Numbered from the stretch's first letter, positions 33,511 to 43,218 are shown. The stretch is 64,000 bases of DNA from Conyzicola nivalis (GCF_014639655.1 NZ_BMGB01000001.1:744001-808000), one strand, 5' to 3'. A program made the numbers and translations. Notes: generated by a model not told the origin, from the sequence alone.

Positions 33511-34611
33511 GTGACGGATCCCGGCAACTCGCGCTTCAGGCGCCTCGCCGAACTCGGGCTGGCACCCGCGCGTTACGCGCGGGTGCTGCGGGCGTCCGAC
33601 CGCACTCCCCTGCTGCAGGTCGTCAAGACCGCCGTGGCCGCGAGCCTCGCCTGGATCGTCTGCCTTCTCGTGCTGCCGGGCGACCTGCCGATCTTCGGCA
33701 CGATCGCCGCGATCCTCGTGGTGCAGCCGAGCATCAACCAGTCGTTCTCGAAGGCGCTCGAACGCACGGTCGGGGTCATCGCCGGCGTCGTGATCGCCTC
33801 CCTCGCCGCCGCGTTCTTCGGCGTGGAGAGCTGGCTCATCCTCGCCAGCATTCTCGTGTCGTTGCTCCTGGGCTGGGCGTTCCGGCTCAGCCAGTCGACG
33901 ACGGCGCAGATCCCGATCAGCGCCCTGCTCGTGCTGACGATCGGCGCGGCCACTCCCGGCTACGCGGTCGAGCGCGTCATCGAGACCGTGCTCGGCGCGG
34001 CGATCGCCGTCGTGGTGAACGTCATCGTGGTTCCTCCCGTCCGACTGAGACCGGCGCAGGACGCGATCGCGGCTCTCGGAGCCGAGGTCGCGAATTCGCT
34101 GGACGACCTGGCCAGGCTGATCAGGGAGCCGTCAACGGCAAAACAGCGGATGTCGGCCCTCGTGACCGCGCGGCTGCTGCGCCCGATGGAACTGAAGGCG
34201 GTCGCCGCCGTGACCGGCGCCGAGGAGAGCCTGCGGTTCAACCCGCGCCGCTCGGTGCACCGCTCGACCCTCGCCACCGACCACCAGCTGCTCGACACGC
34301 TCCACGTGCTCGTGCTGCGGGTGCCGGGGATGATCCGTGCGCTCGACGACCGCTACGACGAGACGATCCACACCGAACCGACAGCCGCGGGGCTCTCCAC
34401 CGAGGTGGCCCGCGCGGCGCACGACCTGCGGCTCGTGATGCAGCAGGCGGAACCCGAGGAGGCGGCGACCGACGAGGTGCCGACGCTCACCGAGCCGTTC
34501 ACCGTGCTCGCGCCGAGCGCCGCACACTGGATCCTCATCGGGTCGCTGCTCGAAGACCTGCGCCGGGTGCGCGAGGTGATCGTGGAGGCATCGGACGACC
34601 GGACGCCGTGA
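33511..34611 (+). CDS. FUSC family (aromatic acid exporter-like) membrane protein
   Basis: 366 residues from GTG 33511. The N-terminal half has four to six hydrophobic helices of the FUSC type (VVKTAVAASLAWIVCLLVLP, ILVVQPSINQSFSKALERTVG and GVIAGVVIASLAAAFFGV). The Q-P-S-x-x-Q/S-x-S..R-x-x-G motif is typical. The C-terminal half is soluble and helical. Family members (AaeB, YccS) are proposed effluxers of aromatic acids. Its TGA overlaps the GTG of the next gene (GTGA), so the two are translationally coupled. Confidence 0.85.
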   Translation: MTDPGNSRFRRLAELGLAPARYARVLRASDRTPLLQVVKTAVAASLAWIVCLLVLPGDLPIFGTIAAILVVQPSINQSFSKALERTVGVIAGVVIASLAAAFFGVESWLILASILVSLLLGWAFRLSQSTTAQIPISALLVLTIGAATPGYAVERVIETVLGAAIAVVVNVIVVPPVRLRPAQDAIAALGAEVANSLDDLARLIREPSTAKQRMSALVTARLLRPMELKAVAAVTGAEESLRFNPRRSVHRSTLATDHQLLDTLHVLVLRVPGMIRALDDRYDETIHTEPTAAGLSTEVARAAHDLRLVMQQAEPEEAATDEVPTLTEPFTVLAPSAAHWILIGSLLEDLRRVREVIVEASDDRTP

Positions 34612-35528
34612 AACAATCAGGGGTGACCTCGACTCCCGCCCCTTCCGTTACCGCGCCCCTCGGCCTGCTCCTCGACGTCGACGGACCGGTGGCAAGCCCC
34701 GTCAGCCGCAGCATCGGCATCCCGAGCATCGTCTCCGACCTCGTCTTGTTGGCCGGAGCGGGTGTGCCGATCGCCTTCATCACCGGCAGGTCCGACGCGT
34801 TCATCCGCGACGAGGTGATCACTCCCCTTCTCGCCGCCGGACTGGGCGAGGCGCTCGCCCGCCCGGCAACCAGCATGTTCGGCGTGTTCGAGAAGGGCGC
34901 GGTGTGGGCCCCCGTGACCGCCGACGGCCTGGGCGACATCGTGGTCGACGAGGCCGTGGCGCTGCCGAAGGCCGTCGTCGACGAGCTGCGCGAGCTCGTG
35001 GCATCCGAATTCTCCGACACCATGTTCTTCGACGAGACCAAGCACGCCATGGTCTCGGTCGAACAGCGCACCGACGTGTCGCGGGAGGTCTACCTGCCGA
35101 CGCAGGAGCGTTTCAACGACGCGTCGTTCGCCGTTCTCGAGCGCCATGGAATCGGCGTGCGCCTGGGCGACCGCGAGGCCCCGGATGCCGCGGGGCAGGT
35201 GCCATTCCGTCTCGACCCGACGATCATCTCGACCGACATCGAATCCGTGCTGCTCGACAAGGACCGGGGCGCCGAGCGCGCCCTCGAGTATTTCGCGGCG
35301 AGCGGCCCGCTGCCGACGCTGTGGCGTTCGGTGGGCGACTCGCGCAGTGACTACCTCATGGCCGACCACCTCCACTCCGCCGGGTACGACGTGGCGCACG
35401 TGGACGTGCGCCCGCTCGACGGCATTCTCGACCGGCCCTACGACATCATCACCGAGGGCGAGCTGATCCACGACGAGGCGGGCGCCGCGTTCCTCGGCCA
35501 CTGGGTGACGAAGCTGGGCCTGCGCTAG
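34608..35528 (+). CDS. HAD superfamily hydrolase
   Basis: 306 residues from GTG 34608; a second GTG at 34623 is possible. Motif I is LGLLLDVDGPVASP (nucleophile Asp and Asp+2). Motif II is AFITGRSD, and motif IV the late GDSRSDYLMADHLHSAG with the Asp pair. The long insert after motif II is as in type IIB HADs such as sugar phosphatases. A cytosolic phosphatase is likely; the substrate is unknown. Coupled to the FUSC gene upstream. Confidence 0.78.
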   Translation: MKQSGVTSTPAPSVTAPLGLLLDVDGPVASPVSRSIGIPSIVSDLVLLAGAGVPIAFITGRSDAFIRDEVITPLLAAGLGEALARPATSMFGVFEKGAVWAPVTADGLGDIVVDEAVALPKAVVDELRELVASEFSDTMFFDETKHAMVSVEQRTDVSREVYLPTQERFNDASFAVLERHGIGVRLGDREAPDAAGQVPFRLDPTIISTDIESVLLDKDRGAERALEYFAASGPLPTLWRSVGDSRSDYLMADHLHSAGYDVAHVDVRPLDGILDRPYDIITEGELIHDEAGAAFLGHWVTKLGLR

Positions 35529-35543
35529 CGGTTGCCGGCCGAG

Positions 35544-35560
35544 CGGGGCCGCCCGCCCCG
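35544..35560. terminator. Short GC hairpin between convergent genes
   Basis: CGGGGC (35544-35549) pairs with GCCCCG (35555-35560) over a five-base loop in the gap between the HAD and GNAT genes. There is no T-tract, so it is only a weak candidate terminator for either strand. Confidence 0.35.
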
Positions 35561-35567
35561 AGCGGCG

Positions 35568-36059
35568 TCATCCCGTCAGGGGGCGACGCATGCGGTAGTT
35601 GGTCAGCACGCTGCCACGCCGCTCGACGCGTTGCTCGGCGACGATCTGGAAGCCGTGGCGTTCGAAGAACGGACGCGCCGTGATGCTGGCGTTCGTGCTG
35701 AGTTCGGCGCAGCCGCGAGCGTTCGCGAGGTCGACGATGCGCTGCAAGAGTGCGGATGCCACGCCGGTGCGGGCGGCATCGGGGTCGACGAACATCATGT
35801 CGATGTACCCGTCGTCGTCCACGTCGGTGAAGCCGACCGGTTCGCCGTCGCGCTCGGCGACCCAGGTCTCGGCGCTCGCGCGTCGACGCCCCCACGCGTC
35901 GAGATCGACATCGCCGGGCGCCCACGACTCGATCTGCTCGGGGTCGTAGTCGCGCGAGGCCGTGCCGCGCACCGCCCGCTGGAAGCAACGCAGGGTCGCC
36001 GCCGCGTCAGTCGGCACGTAGCGCCGGAGGTGGAGTTCGTGTTCGGCCATCTCCAGCAC
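35568..36059 (-). CDS. GNAT family N-acetyltransferase
   Basis: 163 residues from GTG 36059, for which AAGGAAGGGT lies close upstream; ATG 36050 is the alternative. The GNAT core reads GYIDMMFVDPDAARTGVASALLQRIVDLA (fragmented here: MFVDPDAARTGVASALL is motif A) and ends ASITARPFFERHGFQIV. It looks like the YafP/PA4866-like group acting on small amines. Acceptor unknown. Confidence 0.88.
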   Translation of the reverse strand: MLEMAEHELHLRRYVPTDAAATLRCFQRAVRGTASRDYDPEQIESWAPGDVDLDAWGRRRASAETWVAERDGEPVGFTDVDDDGYIDMMFVDPDAARTGVASALLQRIVDLANARGCAELSTNASITARPFFERHGFQIVAEQRVERRGSVLTNYRMRRPLTG

Positions 36060-36101
36060 CGTACCCTTCCTTGCCGCGGCGGCACGGGATCACAATGGGG
36101 T

Positions 36102-36848
36102 ATGGCCAACCACGCCTTCCCACCGTTGCCCGAGGAACCTCCTCGCCAGCCTGAGGTGCCGCTGGGCGTACGGGCCCAGTTGCTCGCCACCGAGCACTGG
36201 GGTCTGCTCGCATCGAGGAGCACGGCGCAGAGCGAGGTGCTCACGCGCATCAGCATGTTCCTCACCCTGACCTCGGCGGCGCTGGTCAGCCTCGCGCTCG
36301 TCGGGCAGGCCACCGGCTTCTCCGAGTCGTTCACGGTGCTGGCTCTCGTGCTGCTCGGTGTCGTGGTGCTCGTGGGCTTCCTCACCCAGCTCCGCGTCTT
36401 CAACGTGGGGATGGAAGACCTGATGTACGTGCTCGCGATGAACCGTCTGCGGGGCGCCTACGCCGAGATCGATCCGTCGATCGCCCGCTACCTCATGGCA
36501 TCCCGGCACGACGACCTCGCGGGTTCGGTGCGCACCTACTATTTCTTCGGCGGCCGGAGCGATTTCAGCCAGGTCGCCGGCAGCAGCATGGTGTTCATCG
36601 GCGCGGTGAATTCGGCGCTGTTCGGGCTGCTCGTCTCCACGGTCGCCGGGGTTCTCGCCGCTCCGACACCGCTGACGGTCACGGTCGGGGCCGTGGGCGG
36701 CGTCGTCTGCTTCGTTCTCTCGCTGTGGGCGGGGCAGCGGAAATACCTGGCGGCCTGGGCGTCCTACCGGCCGGAATTCCCGAGTCCCCCCGAGGATCCG
36801 CGCCGTCAGACAGGACGAGATGGCCCGGTCGCACGCTCGACAGGATGA
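36102..36848 (+). CDS. Membrane protein of unknown function (four helices)
   Basis: 248 residues from ATG 36102. After a Pro-rich cytosolic start (PPLPEEPPRQPEVPLG) come two helices (residues about 50-95, ISMFLTLTSAALVSLALVG and LALVLLGVVVLVGFLTQ), a loop with YVLAMNRLRGAYAEIDPSIA, then two more helices. The pattern of an SMODS-like or RipA-like cap was considered but not supported. I do not recognise the family. It is divergent from the GNAT gene and 126 bases before the imuA' start. Confidence 0.7.
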   Translation: MANHAFPPLPEEPPRQPEVPLGVRAQLLATEHWGLLASRSTAQSEVLTRISMFLTLTSAALVSLALVGQATGFSESFTVLALVLLGVVVLVGFLTQLRVFNVGMEDLMYVLAMNRLRGAYAEIDPSIARYLMASRHDDLAGSVRTYYFFGGRSDFSQVAGSSMVFIGAVNSALFGLLVSTVAGVLAAPTPLTVTVGAVGGVVCFVLSLWAGQRKYLAAWASYRPEFPSPPEDPRRQTGRDGPVARSTG

Positions 36849-36947
36849 TTCGGGCCTGACGAGCCGGGGCATCCTGTCGAGCGCGCAACGCCGACACGCG
36901 CGGGCCGTTGCCGACACGCCGGGCGAATGTCGGTGGCGATTGACATA

Positions 36948-36965
36948 TTCGAACGTATGTTCGAA
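36948..36965. promoter_or_regulatory. LexA-binding SOS box of the mutasome operon
   Basis: TTCGAAC (36948-36954), GTAT, GTTCGAA (36959-36965) is a perfect inverted repeat and contains the actinobacterial consensus CGAACNNNNGTTCG. A TTGACA hexamer at 36940-36945 overlaps its left side and fits a -35 box, so bound LexA would block RNA polymerase. It controls imuA', imuB and dnaE2. Confidence 0.93.
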
Positions 36966-36974
36966 CATGAAGAG

Positions 36975-37805
36975 ATGCCAGCGGCAGCGTCTTTCCTTTC
37001 CCCAGCCGTCCCGGCGAGCCATCCGGCCGTCGGTGAGTACCCCGCGCGCTCGGGCCGGACTCTCGGGGGCACAGATCTCCGGGATTTGGCCGCTGCCGCT
37101 GGCGATTCCTCCCCCGCCGACAAGGCGCAGAAGGTGCTCGAACTGCAGTCGCGCATCCGTTCGATGCAGTCGACCAAGCTCGACACCCGCACCCTGCCCA
37201 CCCACCCGGCCATCGCGCGACTGCTGCCGGGCGGCGGGCTGCAGCAGGGTTCCGTCTACTCCGTCGTCGGCTCGACCACGCTGCTTATGGCGCTGCTCGC
37301 CGGTCCCAGCGCCGCGGGGTCCTGGTGCGGCGTCGTGGGTGTGCCCGAGTTCGGCATCGAGGCCGCCGGGCGCTTCGGCATCGACCTCGAGCGTCTCGTG
37401 CTCGTGCCCAACCCCGGCGACCAGTGGCTCGGCGTCACGTCGGCTATCGCCGACGTGATGAGCGTCGTCGTCGCCCGGCCGCCGAAGCGCGCGAGCGACG
37501 GGGCGGTCGCCCGGCTGGCCGCCCGGCTGCGTCAGCGCGGCTCGACCCTGATCGTGCTGGGTGCCTGGCCGCAGAGCGACGCGATCCTCACCCTCTCGCA
37601 GAGCGACTGGAGCGGCCTCGGCGACGGTCACGGCTACCTCGAGGCGCGCCAGGCCACCGTCACGGTCACGAGCAGCACGGGCGGCCGCCCGCGCAGCACC
37701 CGGCTGTGGCTGCCCGACCAGGCCGAGCAGTTCCGCGAGGTCACCCCGCTCGGTGCCAGTCACGCTGCGCGCGAGACGCCGATGCGAGAGGCGGCGACCG
37801 CATGA
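36975..37805 (+). CDS. imuA': ImuA' mutasome accessory protein
   Basis: 276 residues if started at ATG 36975. In-frame ATGs at 36927 and 36957 lie before or inside the LexA box and cannot be used by a transcript starting downstream of it. The protein lines up with actinobacterial ImuA' (LDTRTLPTHPAIARLLPGGG then GSVYSVVGSTTLLMALLAG), a RecA-like fold in which the Walker A region is degenerate. ImuA' binds RecA and ImuB in the mycobacterial mutasome for damage-induced mutagenesis. Its TGA overlaps the imuB ATG by four bases. Confidence 0.85.
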   Translation: MPAAASFLSPAVPASHPAVGEYPARSGRTLGGTDLRDLAAAAGDSSPADKAQKVLELQSRIRSMQSTKLDTRTLPTHPAIARLLPGGGLQQGSVYSVVGSTTLLMALLAGPSAAGSWCGVVGVPEFGIEAAGRFGIDLERLVLVPNPGDQWLGVTSAIADVMSVVVARPPKRASDGAVARLAARLRQRGSTLIVLGAWPQSDAILTLSQSDWSGLGDGHGYLEARQATVTVTSSTGGRPRSTRLWLPDQAEQFREVTPLGASHAARETPMREAATA

Positions 37806-39361
37806 GCACGCCGACCCGCACCATGGTGCTGTGGAGCCCCGACTGGCCGGTCACGGCGGCGAGCCGCGATCTCGGCCTCGACGACTCGCTGCCGATCGCC
37901 CTGATCGACAAGGGGCTCGTTCTCGCCTGTTCCGCCCCGGCCAGGGCCGAGGGCGTCAAGCGCGGCATCCGCGTGCGCGAGGCGCAGGCGCGCTGCTCGG
38001 GGCTCGTGGTGCTGCCGCACCGCCCCGATGTCGACAACCGCGTCTTCGAGCCCGTGATCACCGAGATCGAACGGATGACTCCCGGGGTGCAGCTGCTGCG
38101 CCCCGGCAGCCTGGCGATCCGCGCGCGCGGGCCGGCACGCTACTACGGCGGCGAGAAGCCGGCCGCCCTCGCGCTCATCGGCGTGCTCGACGACCTCGGC
38201 ATTACCGGCGCGCGCGTGGGTATCGCCGACGGACCCTTCACGGCCGAGCAGGCGGCACGGTCGACCGGCACTGCGCGCGCTGCGGTGCGTGTGGTCGCCG
38301 AGGGCGCATCCGCCCAGTTTCTGGCCCCGCTCCCCCTCGCGGTCTTCGACCAGCCGCCCCTCGCCGTTCTGCTGCAACGCCTCGGCATCCGCAACCTCGG
38401 CGCCTTCGCCGCGCTCGAGGCGACCGACGTGCGCGACCGCTTCGGCGAGCCCGGGGCGCGCGCCCACGCTCTCGCCCGCGGGCTCGACGCGCAGCTGGTG
38501 GCGCCGCGCGTTCCCCCCAGACATCTCGAGCAGACGGTGTCGTTCGAACCGGCCCTCGACCGCATCGACCAGGTGAGTTTCGGCGTGCTCGCCCTCGCCG
38601 ACGCCTTCATCGCCGGGCACATCGCGGCGAAACTCGTCTGCACGGGCATCCGCATCGACATCGAATCCGACTCGGGCGAGGTATCGGGGCGCAGCTGGCT
38701 GCACCCGCGGTCGTTCACCGCGAGCGAGGTCGTCGACCGTGTGCGCTGGCAGCTGCAGGGCGGCGCGGCCGAGTCGGGGCTGAGCTCCGGCGTGACGCGC
38801 GTCACCGTGACCCCCGAGAACGTCGACTCGGTCGGCAACCACGAGGAGGGGCTGTGGGGTTCGGGGCCCGACGAGCGCATCCATCACGGGCTCTCCCGCG
38901 TGCAGGGAATGCTCGGCCACGAGGCCGTGCTCACCGCGGTCGTGAGCGGCGGGCGCACCCTCGGCGACCGCGCGACGCTCGTGGCCTGGGGCGACCGGCC
39001 GCCCGCCGTCGCATCCCGCCCGTGGCCGGGGCAACTGCCGCAGCCCGCACCGGCCACGGTGTTCCCCACCGGGCACCCCGTGCACGTGTTCGGCGCCGAC
39101 GGCCGCGCGGTCACCGTCGACGAGCGCGGCACGCTCTCCGCCGCGCCGGTCGAGTTCAGCGCCGGGTCAGGCTCGAAGCTCCGCAGGGTCACGGCGTGGG
39201 CCGGCCCGTGGATCATCGACGAACGCTGGTGGGACGCCGCGACGAGCCGCAGGGCGAGCCGGTTCCAGCTGGTCGACGATTCGGGGCAGGCCTGGCTGCT
39301 GGTACTGAACAGCCGCGGCGCCGACGGCTCCGACTGGGTCGCCGAAGCGCGGTACGACTGA
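37802..39361 (+). CDS. imuB: ImuB, catalytically inactive Y-family polymerase
   Basis: 519 residues from ATG 37802. Y-family fold: palm/fingers start TRTMVLWSPDWPVTAASRD, thumb with tandem helix-hairpin-helix region LLQRLGIRNLGAFAALEATD, and little finger beyond FEPALDRIDQVSF. The S-x-D/E-E catalytic motif of active members is replaced by RPGSLAIRARGPARYYGGE, in line with ImuB acting as a scaffold rather than a polymerase. In mycobacteria it links the beta clamp, ImuA' and DnaE2. It is followed after 16 bases by dnaE2. Confidence 0.93.
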   Translation: MSTPTRTMVLWSPDWPVTAASRDLGLDDSLPIALIDKGLVLACSAPARAEGVKRGIRVREAQARCSGLVVLPHRPDVDNRVFEPVITEIERMTPGVQLLRPGSLAIRARGPARYYGGEKPAALALIGVLDDLGITGARVGIADGPFTAEQAARSTGTARAAVRVVAEGASAQFLAPLPLAVFDQPPLAVLLQRLGIRNLGAFAALEATDVRDRFGEPGARAHALARGLDAQLVAPRVPPRHLEQTVSFEPALDRIDQVSFGVLALADAFIAGHIAAKLVCTGIRIDIESDSGEVSGRSWLHPRSFTASEVVDRVRWQLQGGAAESGLSSGVTRVTVTPENVDSVGNHEEGLWGSGPDERIHHGLSRVQGMLGHEAVLTAVVSGGRTLGDRATLVAWGDRPPAVASRPWPGQLPQPAPATVFPTGHPVHVFGADGRAVTVDERGTLSAAPVEFSAGSGSKLRRVTAWAGPWIIDERWWDAATSRRASRFQLVDDSGQAWLLVLNSRGADGSDWVAEARYD

Positions 39362-39377
39362 TGGCCGGGAGCAACTG

Positions 39378-42300
39378 ATGGGCTGGAGCAACCCGCCGAT
39401 CCCGTGGTCGGAGTTCGAGCGCAAACTCTCCGACGCCAGTCGCCCGAGCACGCTGCCACCCGGTGCCGACGGCGGCGACAGCCCCGCGTGGTCGGCCAAG
39501 CGGGGCGCCTTCAGGGCTTCCATGCAGCAGAGGGCGGATGACGCGGGGCTCGTGCCCTACGCCGAGCTGCACGCGCACTCCAGCTTCAGTTTCCTCGACG
39601 GCGCGTCCTCCCCCGAGTCGCTCATCGAGGAGGCCGCGCGGCTCGGCCTGCACGGACTCGCCCTCACCGACCACGACGGCTTCTACGGCATCGTGCGCAT
39701 GGCCGAGGCGGCCGCGGCGCAGAGAATCCTGAACGACCGGGCGCCGGCCACGATCTTCGGCTCCGAGCTCTCGCTCGGGCTGCGCACCCCGCAGAACGGC
39801 ATCGCCGACCCCGAGGGCAGCCACCTGCTCGTGCTCGCCCGGCAGCGGGAGGGCTACCACCGGCTCGCCCGCGCTCTCACCCACGCGCAGCTCACGGGCG
39901 ACGAAAAGGGCCGCCCGCTCTACGACCTCGAGCTGCTTTCCGAGCAGTCGGGGGCGGGGCAGTCGGGCGGCGAGTGGACGATCCTCACCGGCTGTCGAAA
40001 GGGCGCCGTGCGGCAGGCGCTCACCCGCCCGGGCGTCAACCGCAGCGACAGGGAGCGCGATGCCGCCCGCGAGGTCGACATGCTCGCGGCGCTCTTCGGC
40101 CGCGACCGGGTGCTCGTCGAGCTCATCGATCACGGCAACCCGCTCGACAGCGTGCACAACGACGCCCTCGCCGCGATCGCCGCGGCGCAGGGGCTCGGCG
40201 TCGTGGCGACCGGCAACGTGCACTTCGCCACCCCGAAGCAGCACCACCTGGCGAGTGCCCTCGCCGCCGTGCGCGCCCGCCGCAGTCTCGACGAGATGGA
40301 CGGCTGGCTGCCGGCATCCGGCTCGGCGCACCTGCGTTCCGGCGCCGAGATGGCGGCCAGGTTCGCGCGCTACCCCGGCGCGATCGAGCGCACCGTCGAG
40401 ATCGCCGACGACCTCGGTTTCGAGTTGAGCAGGGCCAAGCCCGAGCTGCCGAAGCAGCGGGTTCCCGAGGGGCACACGCCCATGAGCTGGCTGCGCGAGC
40501 TCACCTGGCAGGGAGTCGCCCTGCGTGGCATCGTTTTGAGCCCGGATGACACGGCTCGGGTCGAGAGCGAGCTGCAGGTCATCGAGGACAAAGACTTTCC
40601 CGGCTACTTTCTGATCGTGCACGACATCGTGCGTGAGGCCCGCAGCCGCGGCATCCTGTGCCAGGGGCGGGGGTCCGCCGCCAACTCGGCCGTCTGCTAC
40701 CTGCTGATGATTACGGCGGTCAATCCGATCCAGTACAAGCTGCCGTTCGAACGCTTCCTCTCGAGCATGCGCGAAGAAGAACCAGACATTGACGTCGACT
40801 TCGACTCCGACCGGCGCGAGGAGATCATCCAGTACGTCTACGGCAAGTACGGGCGAGTCAACGCGGCGCAGGTGGCCAACGTCATCCAGTACCGGCCGAA
40901 GTTCGCGGTGCGCGACATGGCCAAGGCGCTCGGGCACAGCCCCGGCCAGCAAGACGCGTGGTCGAAGCAGGTGGAGCGTCACGGCGCCCTCACCGAGAGC
41001 ACCGAGCACGACATCCCCGAGGCGGTGGTCGACCTCGCGCTCGAGGTGATGAAGTTCCCGCGGCACATGGGCATCCACTCGGGCGGCATGGTGCTCACCG
41101 ACCGTCCGGTGGGTGAGGTGGTACCGATCGAACGCGGACGCATGAAAGACCGCACCGTCGTGCAGTGGGACAAGGAAGACTGCGCGTGGATGGGTCTCGT
41201 GAAGTTCGACCTGCTGGGTCTCGGCATGCTCTCGGCCCTGCAGCACGGCTTCGACATCGTGCGCGACTCGGTGGGCGACCGCATCGACCTCGACACGATC
41301 CCCAAAGAGGAGGCCGGCGTCTACGACATGCTGTGCGCCGCCGACGCGATCGGCGTGTTCCAGGTGGAGTCCCGCGCGCAGATGGGGCTGCTCCCCCGGT
41401 TGCAGCCGCGCCGCTTCTACGACCTCGTCGTGCAGATCGCGCTCGTCCGTCCCGGTCCCATCCAGGGCGGCGCCGTGCACCCGTTCGTGCGCCGCAAGCT
41501 GGGCGAAGAAGAAGTGACCTACCTGCACCCCAAGCTGAAGAAGCCGCTCGAGCGCACCCTGGGGGTCCCGGTCTTCCAAGAGCAGCTGATGCAGATGGCG
41601 ATGGAGGTCGGCAACTGCACGGGCGAAGACGCCGACCTGCTGCGCCGTGCCATGGGGTCGAAGCGCGGCATCGAGCGCATCGAGTCGTTGCGCACCAAGC
41701 TCTATGCGGGCATGGCGGAGAACGGCATCGAGCCCGCCGTCGCCGACGAGATCTACGGCAAGATCCAGGCCTTCGCCAACTTCGGGTTCGCCGAGAGCCA
41801 CAGCCTGAGCTTCGCGCTGCTCGTCTACGCGAGCGCGTGGATGAAGCTGCACTACCCGGCCGCGTTCCTCGCCGCGATGCTGCGCGCCCAGCCGATGGGC
41901 TTCTACTCGGGACAGAGTCTCGTGGCCGACGCCCGCCGGCACGGGGTCGAGGTGCTGCGGCCCGACATCCTGCTCTCCGGTGTGGGGTCGGGGCTGGAAG
42001 GTCTCGATACGGGCGCTAGGGCGCCCTACTCGACCAGCAGCAACTGCCTCGACCGCGAGCAACCACCCGTTCCGCAGACGTTCGACCGTGGCATCCGTCT
42101 CGACTATGCGGCGCACCGCCGCGACGCCGCATTCGCCGTGCGTCTGGGGCTCGACGAGGTGAAGGGCATCGGCGCGCCGCTCGCCGGACGCATCGTGGCC
42201 GAACGCGAGCGCGGCGGAGACTACTCCTCGATGGCCGACCTGGTGCGCCGGGTCGGGGTGACCACGGCGCAGCTGGAGTTTCTCGCCGCCGCCGGAGCGT

Positions 42301-42836
42301 TCGACTCGCTCGGCCTCACGCAGCGCGAGGCGTTGTGGACCGCGGGAAGCGCCGCGCAGGACCGCGCCGAGTTCCTCCCCGGGTCGACGGTCACCGTGCA
42401 GCCCCCGCTGTTCTCGATGCCGTCCGACGCGGAGCAGCTCAGCTCCGACCTGTGGGCTACCGGCATCTCGCCGACCGACCACCCCATCCGGCACGTGCGG
42501 CACCTGCTCGACGCGCGGGGCGTGTACTCCGCCGCCCGCCTGCGCGACGCGGAGAACGGCCGCCGCATCGAGGTGGCCGGCGTCGTGACCCACCGGCAGC
42601 GACCGGCGACGGCCAGCGGCATCACGTTCGTGAACCTCGAAGACGAGTCGGGGCTCGTCAACGTGATCTGTTCGGTGGGGGTGTGGAACCGCTACCGGCG
42701 TGTCGCACGGGAGGCGCCCGCGATGGTCGTGCGGGGCATTCTCGAGCGCTCCGCCGAGGGCGTCATCAACCTCGTCGCCGACCGCATAGAAGCGCTCACG
42801 GTTGGCCAGCAGACGAGTTCACGCGACTTCCGCTGA
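39378..42836 (+). CDS. dnaE2: Error-prone DNA polymerase DnaE2
   Basis: 1152 residues from ATG 39378, GGGAG six bases upstream. C-family polymerase alpha: N-terminal PHP domain ([16 protein letters not shown]), palm carboxylates [12 protein letters not shown] (Asp 470, 472, 474), fingers with [17 protein letters not shown], tandem HhH near [15 protein letters not shown] and an OB fold ([19 protein letters not shown]). It catalyses lesion bypass and induced mutation with ImuB. Residues around 875-888 ([17 protein letters not shown]) are encoded by a palindromic repeat and look inserted. Position as third gene of the LexA-controlled operon is clear. Confidence 0.95.
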   Translation: MGWSNPPIPWSEFERKLSDASRPSTLPPGADGGDSPAWSAKRGAFRASMQQRADDAGLVPYAELHAHSSFSFLDGASSPESLIEEAARLGLHGLALTDHDGFYGIVRMAEAAAAQRILNDRAPATIFGSELSLGLRTPQNGIADPEGSHLLVLARQREGYHRLARALTHAQLTGDEKGRPLYDLELLSEQSGAGQSGGEWTILTGCRKGAVRQALTRPGVNRSDRERDAAREVDMLAALFGRDRVLVELIDHGNPLDSVHNDALAAIAAAQGLGVVATGNVHFATPKQHHLASALAAVRARRSLDEMDGWLPASGSAHLRSGAEMAARFARYPGAIERTVEIADDLGFELSRAKPELPKQRVPEGHTPMSWLRELTWQGVALRGIVLSPDDTARVESELQVIEDKDFPGYFLIVHDIVREARSRGILCQGRGSAANSAVCYLLMITAVNPIQYKLPFERFLSSMREEEPDIDVDFDSDRREEIIQYVYGKYGRVNAAQVANVIQYRPKFAVRDMAKALGHSPGQQDAWSKQVERHGALTESTEHDIPEAVVDLALEVMKFPRHMGIHSGGMVLTDRPVGEVVPIERGRMKDRTVVQWDKEDCAWMGLVKFDLLGLGMLSALQHGFDIVRDSVGDRIDLDTIPKEEAGVYDMLCAADAIGVFQVESRAQMGLLPRLQPRRFYDLVVQIALVRPGPIQGGAVHPFVRRKLGEEEVTYLHPKLKKPLERTLGVPVFQEQLMQMAMEVGNCTGEDADLLRRAMGSKRGIERIESLRTKLYAGMAENGIEPAVADEIYGKIQAFANFGFAESHSLSFALLVYASAWMKLHYPAAFLAAMLRAQPMGFYSGQSLVADARRHGVEVLRPDILLSGVGSGLEGLDTGARAPYSTSSNCLDREQPPVPQTFDRGIRLDYAAHRRDAAFAVRLGLDEVKGIGAPLAGRIVAERERGGDYSSMADLVRRVGVTTAQLEFLAAAGAFDSLGLTQREALWTAGSAAQDRAEFLPGSTVTVQPPLFSMPSDAEQLSSDLWATGISPTDHPIRHVRHLLDARGVYSAARLRDAENGRRIEVAGVVTHRQRPATASGITFVNLEDESGLVNVICSVGVWNRYRRVAREAPAMVVRGILERSAEGVINLVADRIEALTVGQQTSSRDFR
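42000..42038. repeat. Palindromic repeat element within dnaE2
   Basis: GGTCTCGATACGGGCGC TAG GGCGCCCTACTCGACC AGC (42000-42038) is an imperfect hairpin: GGGCGC/GCGCCC stem with outer CTCGA..TCGA(C) arms. I associate GGTCTCGATACG..CTACTCGACC with a dispersed palindromic element in Microbacteriaceae genomes. It is read in frame, encoding about 13 residues between the polymerase core and the HhH region. Confidence 0.7.
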
Positions 42837-42921
42837 CCACCCAGGGAGTCACCCGCGCGCGACACGGAAAATATTATTTCGTCGAGTTTTGAAGTTATTC
42901 CCCATTCCGGCCAATAACTCC

Positions 42922-43008
42922 TATACCCTTAGCGTGAACTGGCAAGCTCAATCGAGCTTGACGGTAAGGTTCCGACAATCGGAGCCAAGAAGAACGCTCC
43001 TGGAGGAG
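42922..43008 (+). promoter_or_regulatory. Promoter and structured leader of the cold-shock gene
   Basis: TATACC at 42922-42927 is a candidate -10 giving a leader of about 80 nt in an unusually A+T-rich stretch. CAAGCTC (42943-42949) and GAGCTTG (42954-42960) form a hairpin near the predicted 5' end. CTCC (42997-43000) can pair with the GGAG (43005-43008) of the ribosome binding site, potentially masking it. Long structured leaders are known for cspA mRNAs; the details here are inference. Confidence 0.5.
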
Positions 43009-43014
43009 TTTTAC

Positions 43015-43218
43015 ATGGCAATTGGCACCGTAAAGTGGTTTAACGCAGAAAAAGGCTTCGGCTTCATTGCTCCCGAGGATGGTAGCCCGGACGTTTTCGC
43101 CCACTACTCAGCCATCGCGAGCGGCGGCTACAAGTCCCTCGACGAGAACCAGAAGGTTGAGTTCGACATCACCCAGGGACCCAAGGGTCCCCAGGCGGAG
43201 AACATCCGCTCCCTCTAG
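43015..43218 (+). CDS. Cold-shock protein (CspA family)
   Basis: 67 residues, complete CSD fold. RNP1 is [10 protein letters not shown] and RNP2 is VFAHYSAI; it starts [18 protein letters not shown] and ends QAENIRSL. Ribosome binding site GGAGGAG precedes the ATG. It binds single-stranded RNA/DNA as a chaperone. It uses more A/T-ending codons than neighbouring genes (for instance AAAAAAGG at the lysines), as often seen for highly expressed csp genes. A strong terminator follows. Confidence 0.97.
   Translation: MAIGTVKWFNAEKGFGFIAPEDGSPDVFAHYSAIASGGYKSLDENQKVEFDITQGPKGPQAENIRSL

Noticed and set aside
36849-36960. Longer imuA' starting at 36927
   Set aside because: The start would precede the LexA operator and the promoter it controls.
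39213-42593. 1126-residue open frame antisense to dnaE2
   Set aside because: High-GC third-position bias keeps the antisense frame open; composition is Arg/Gly/Val/His rich with no motifs, while the sense frame is a complete polymerase.
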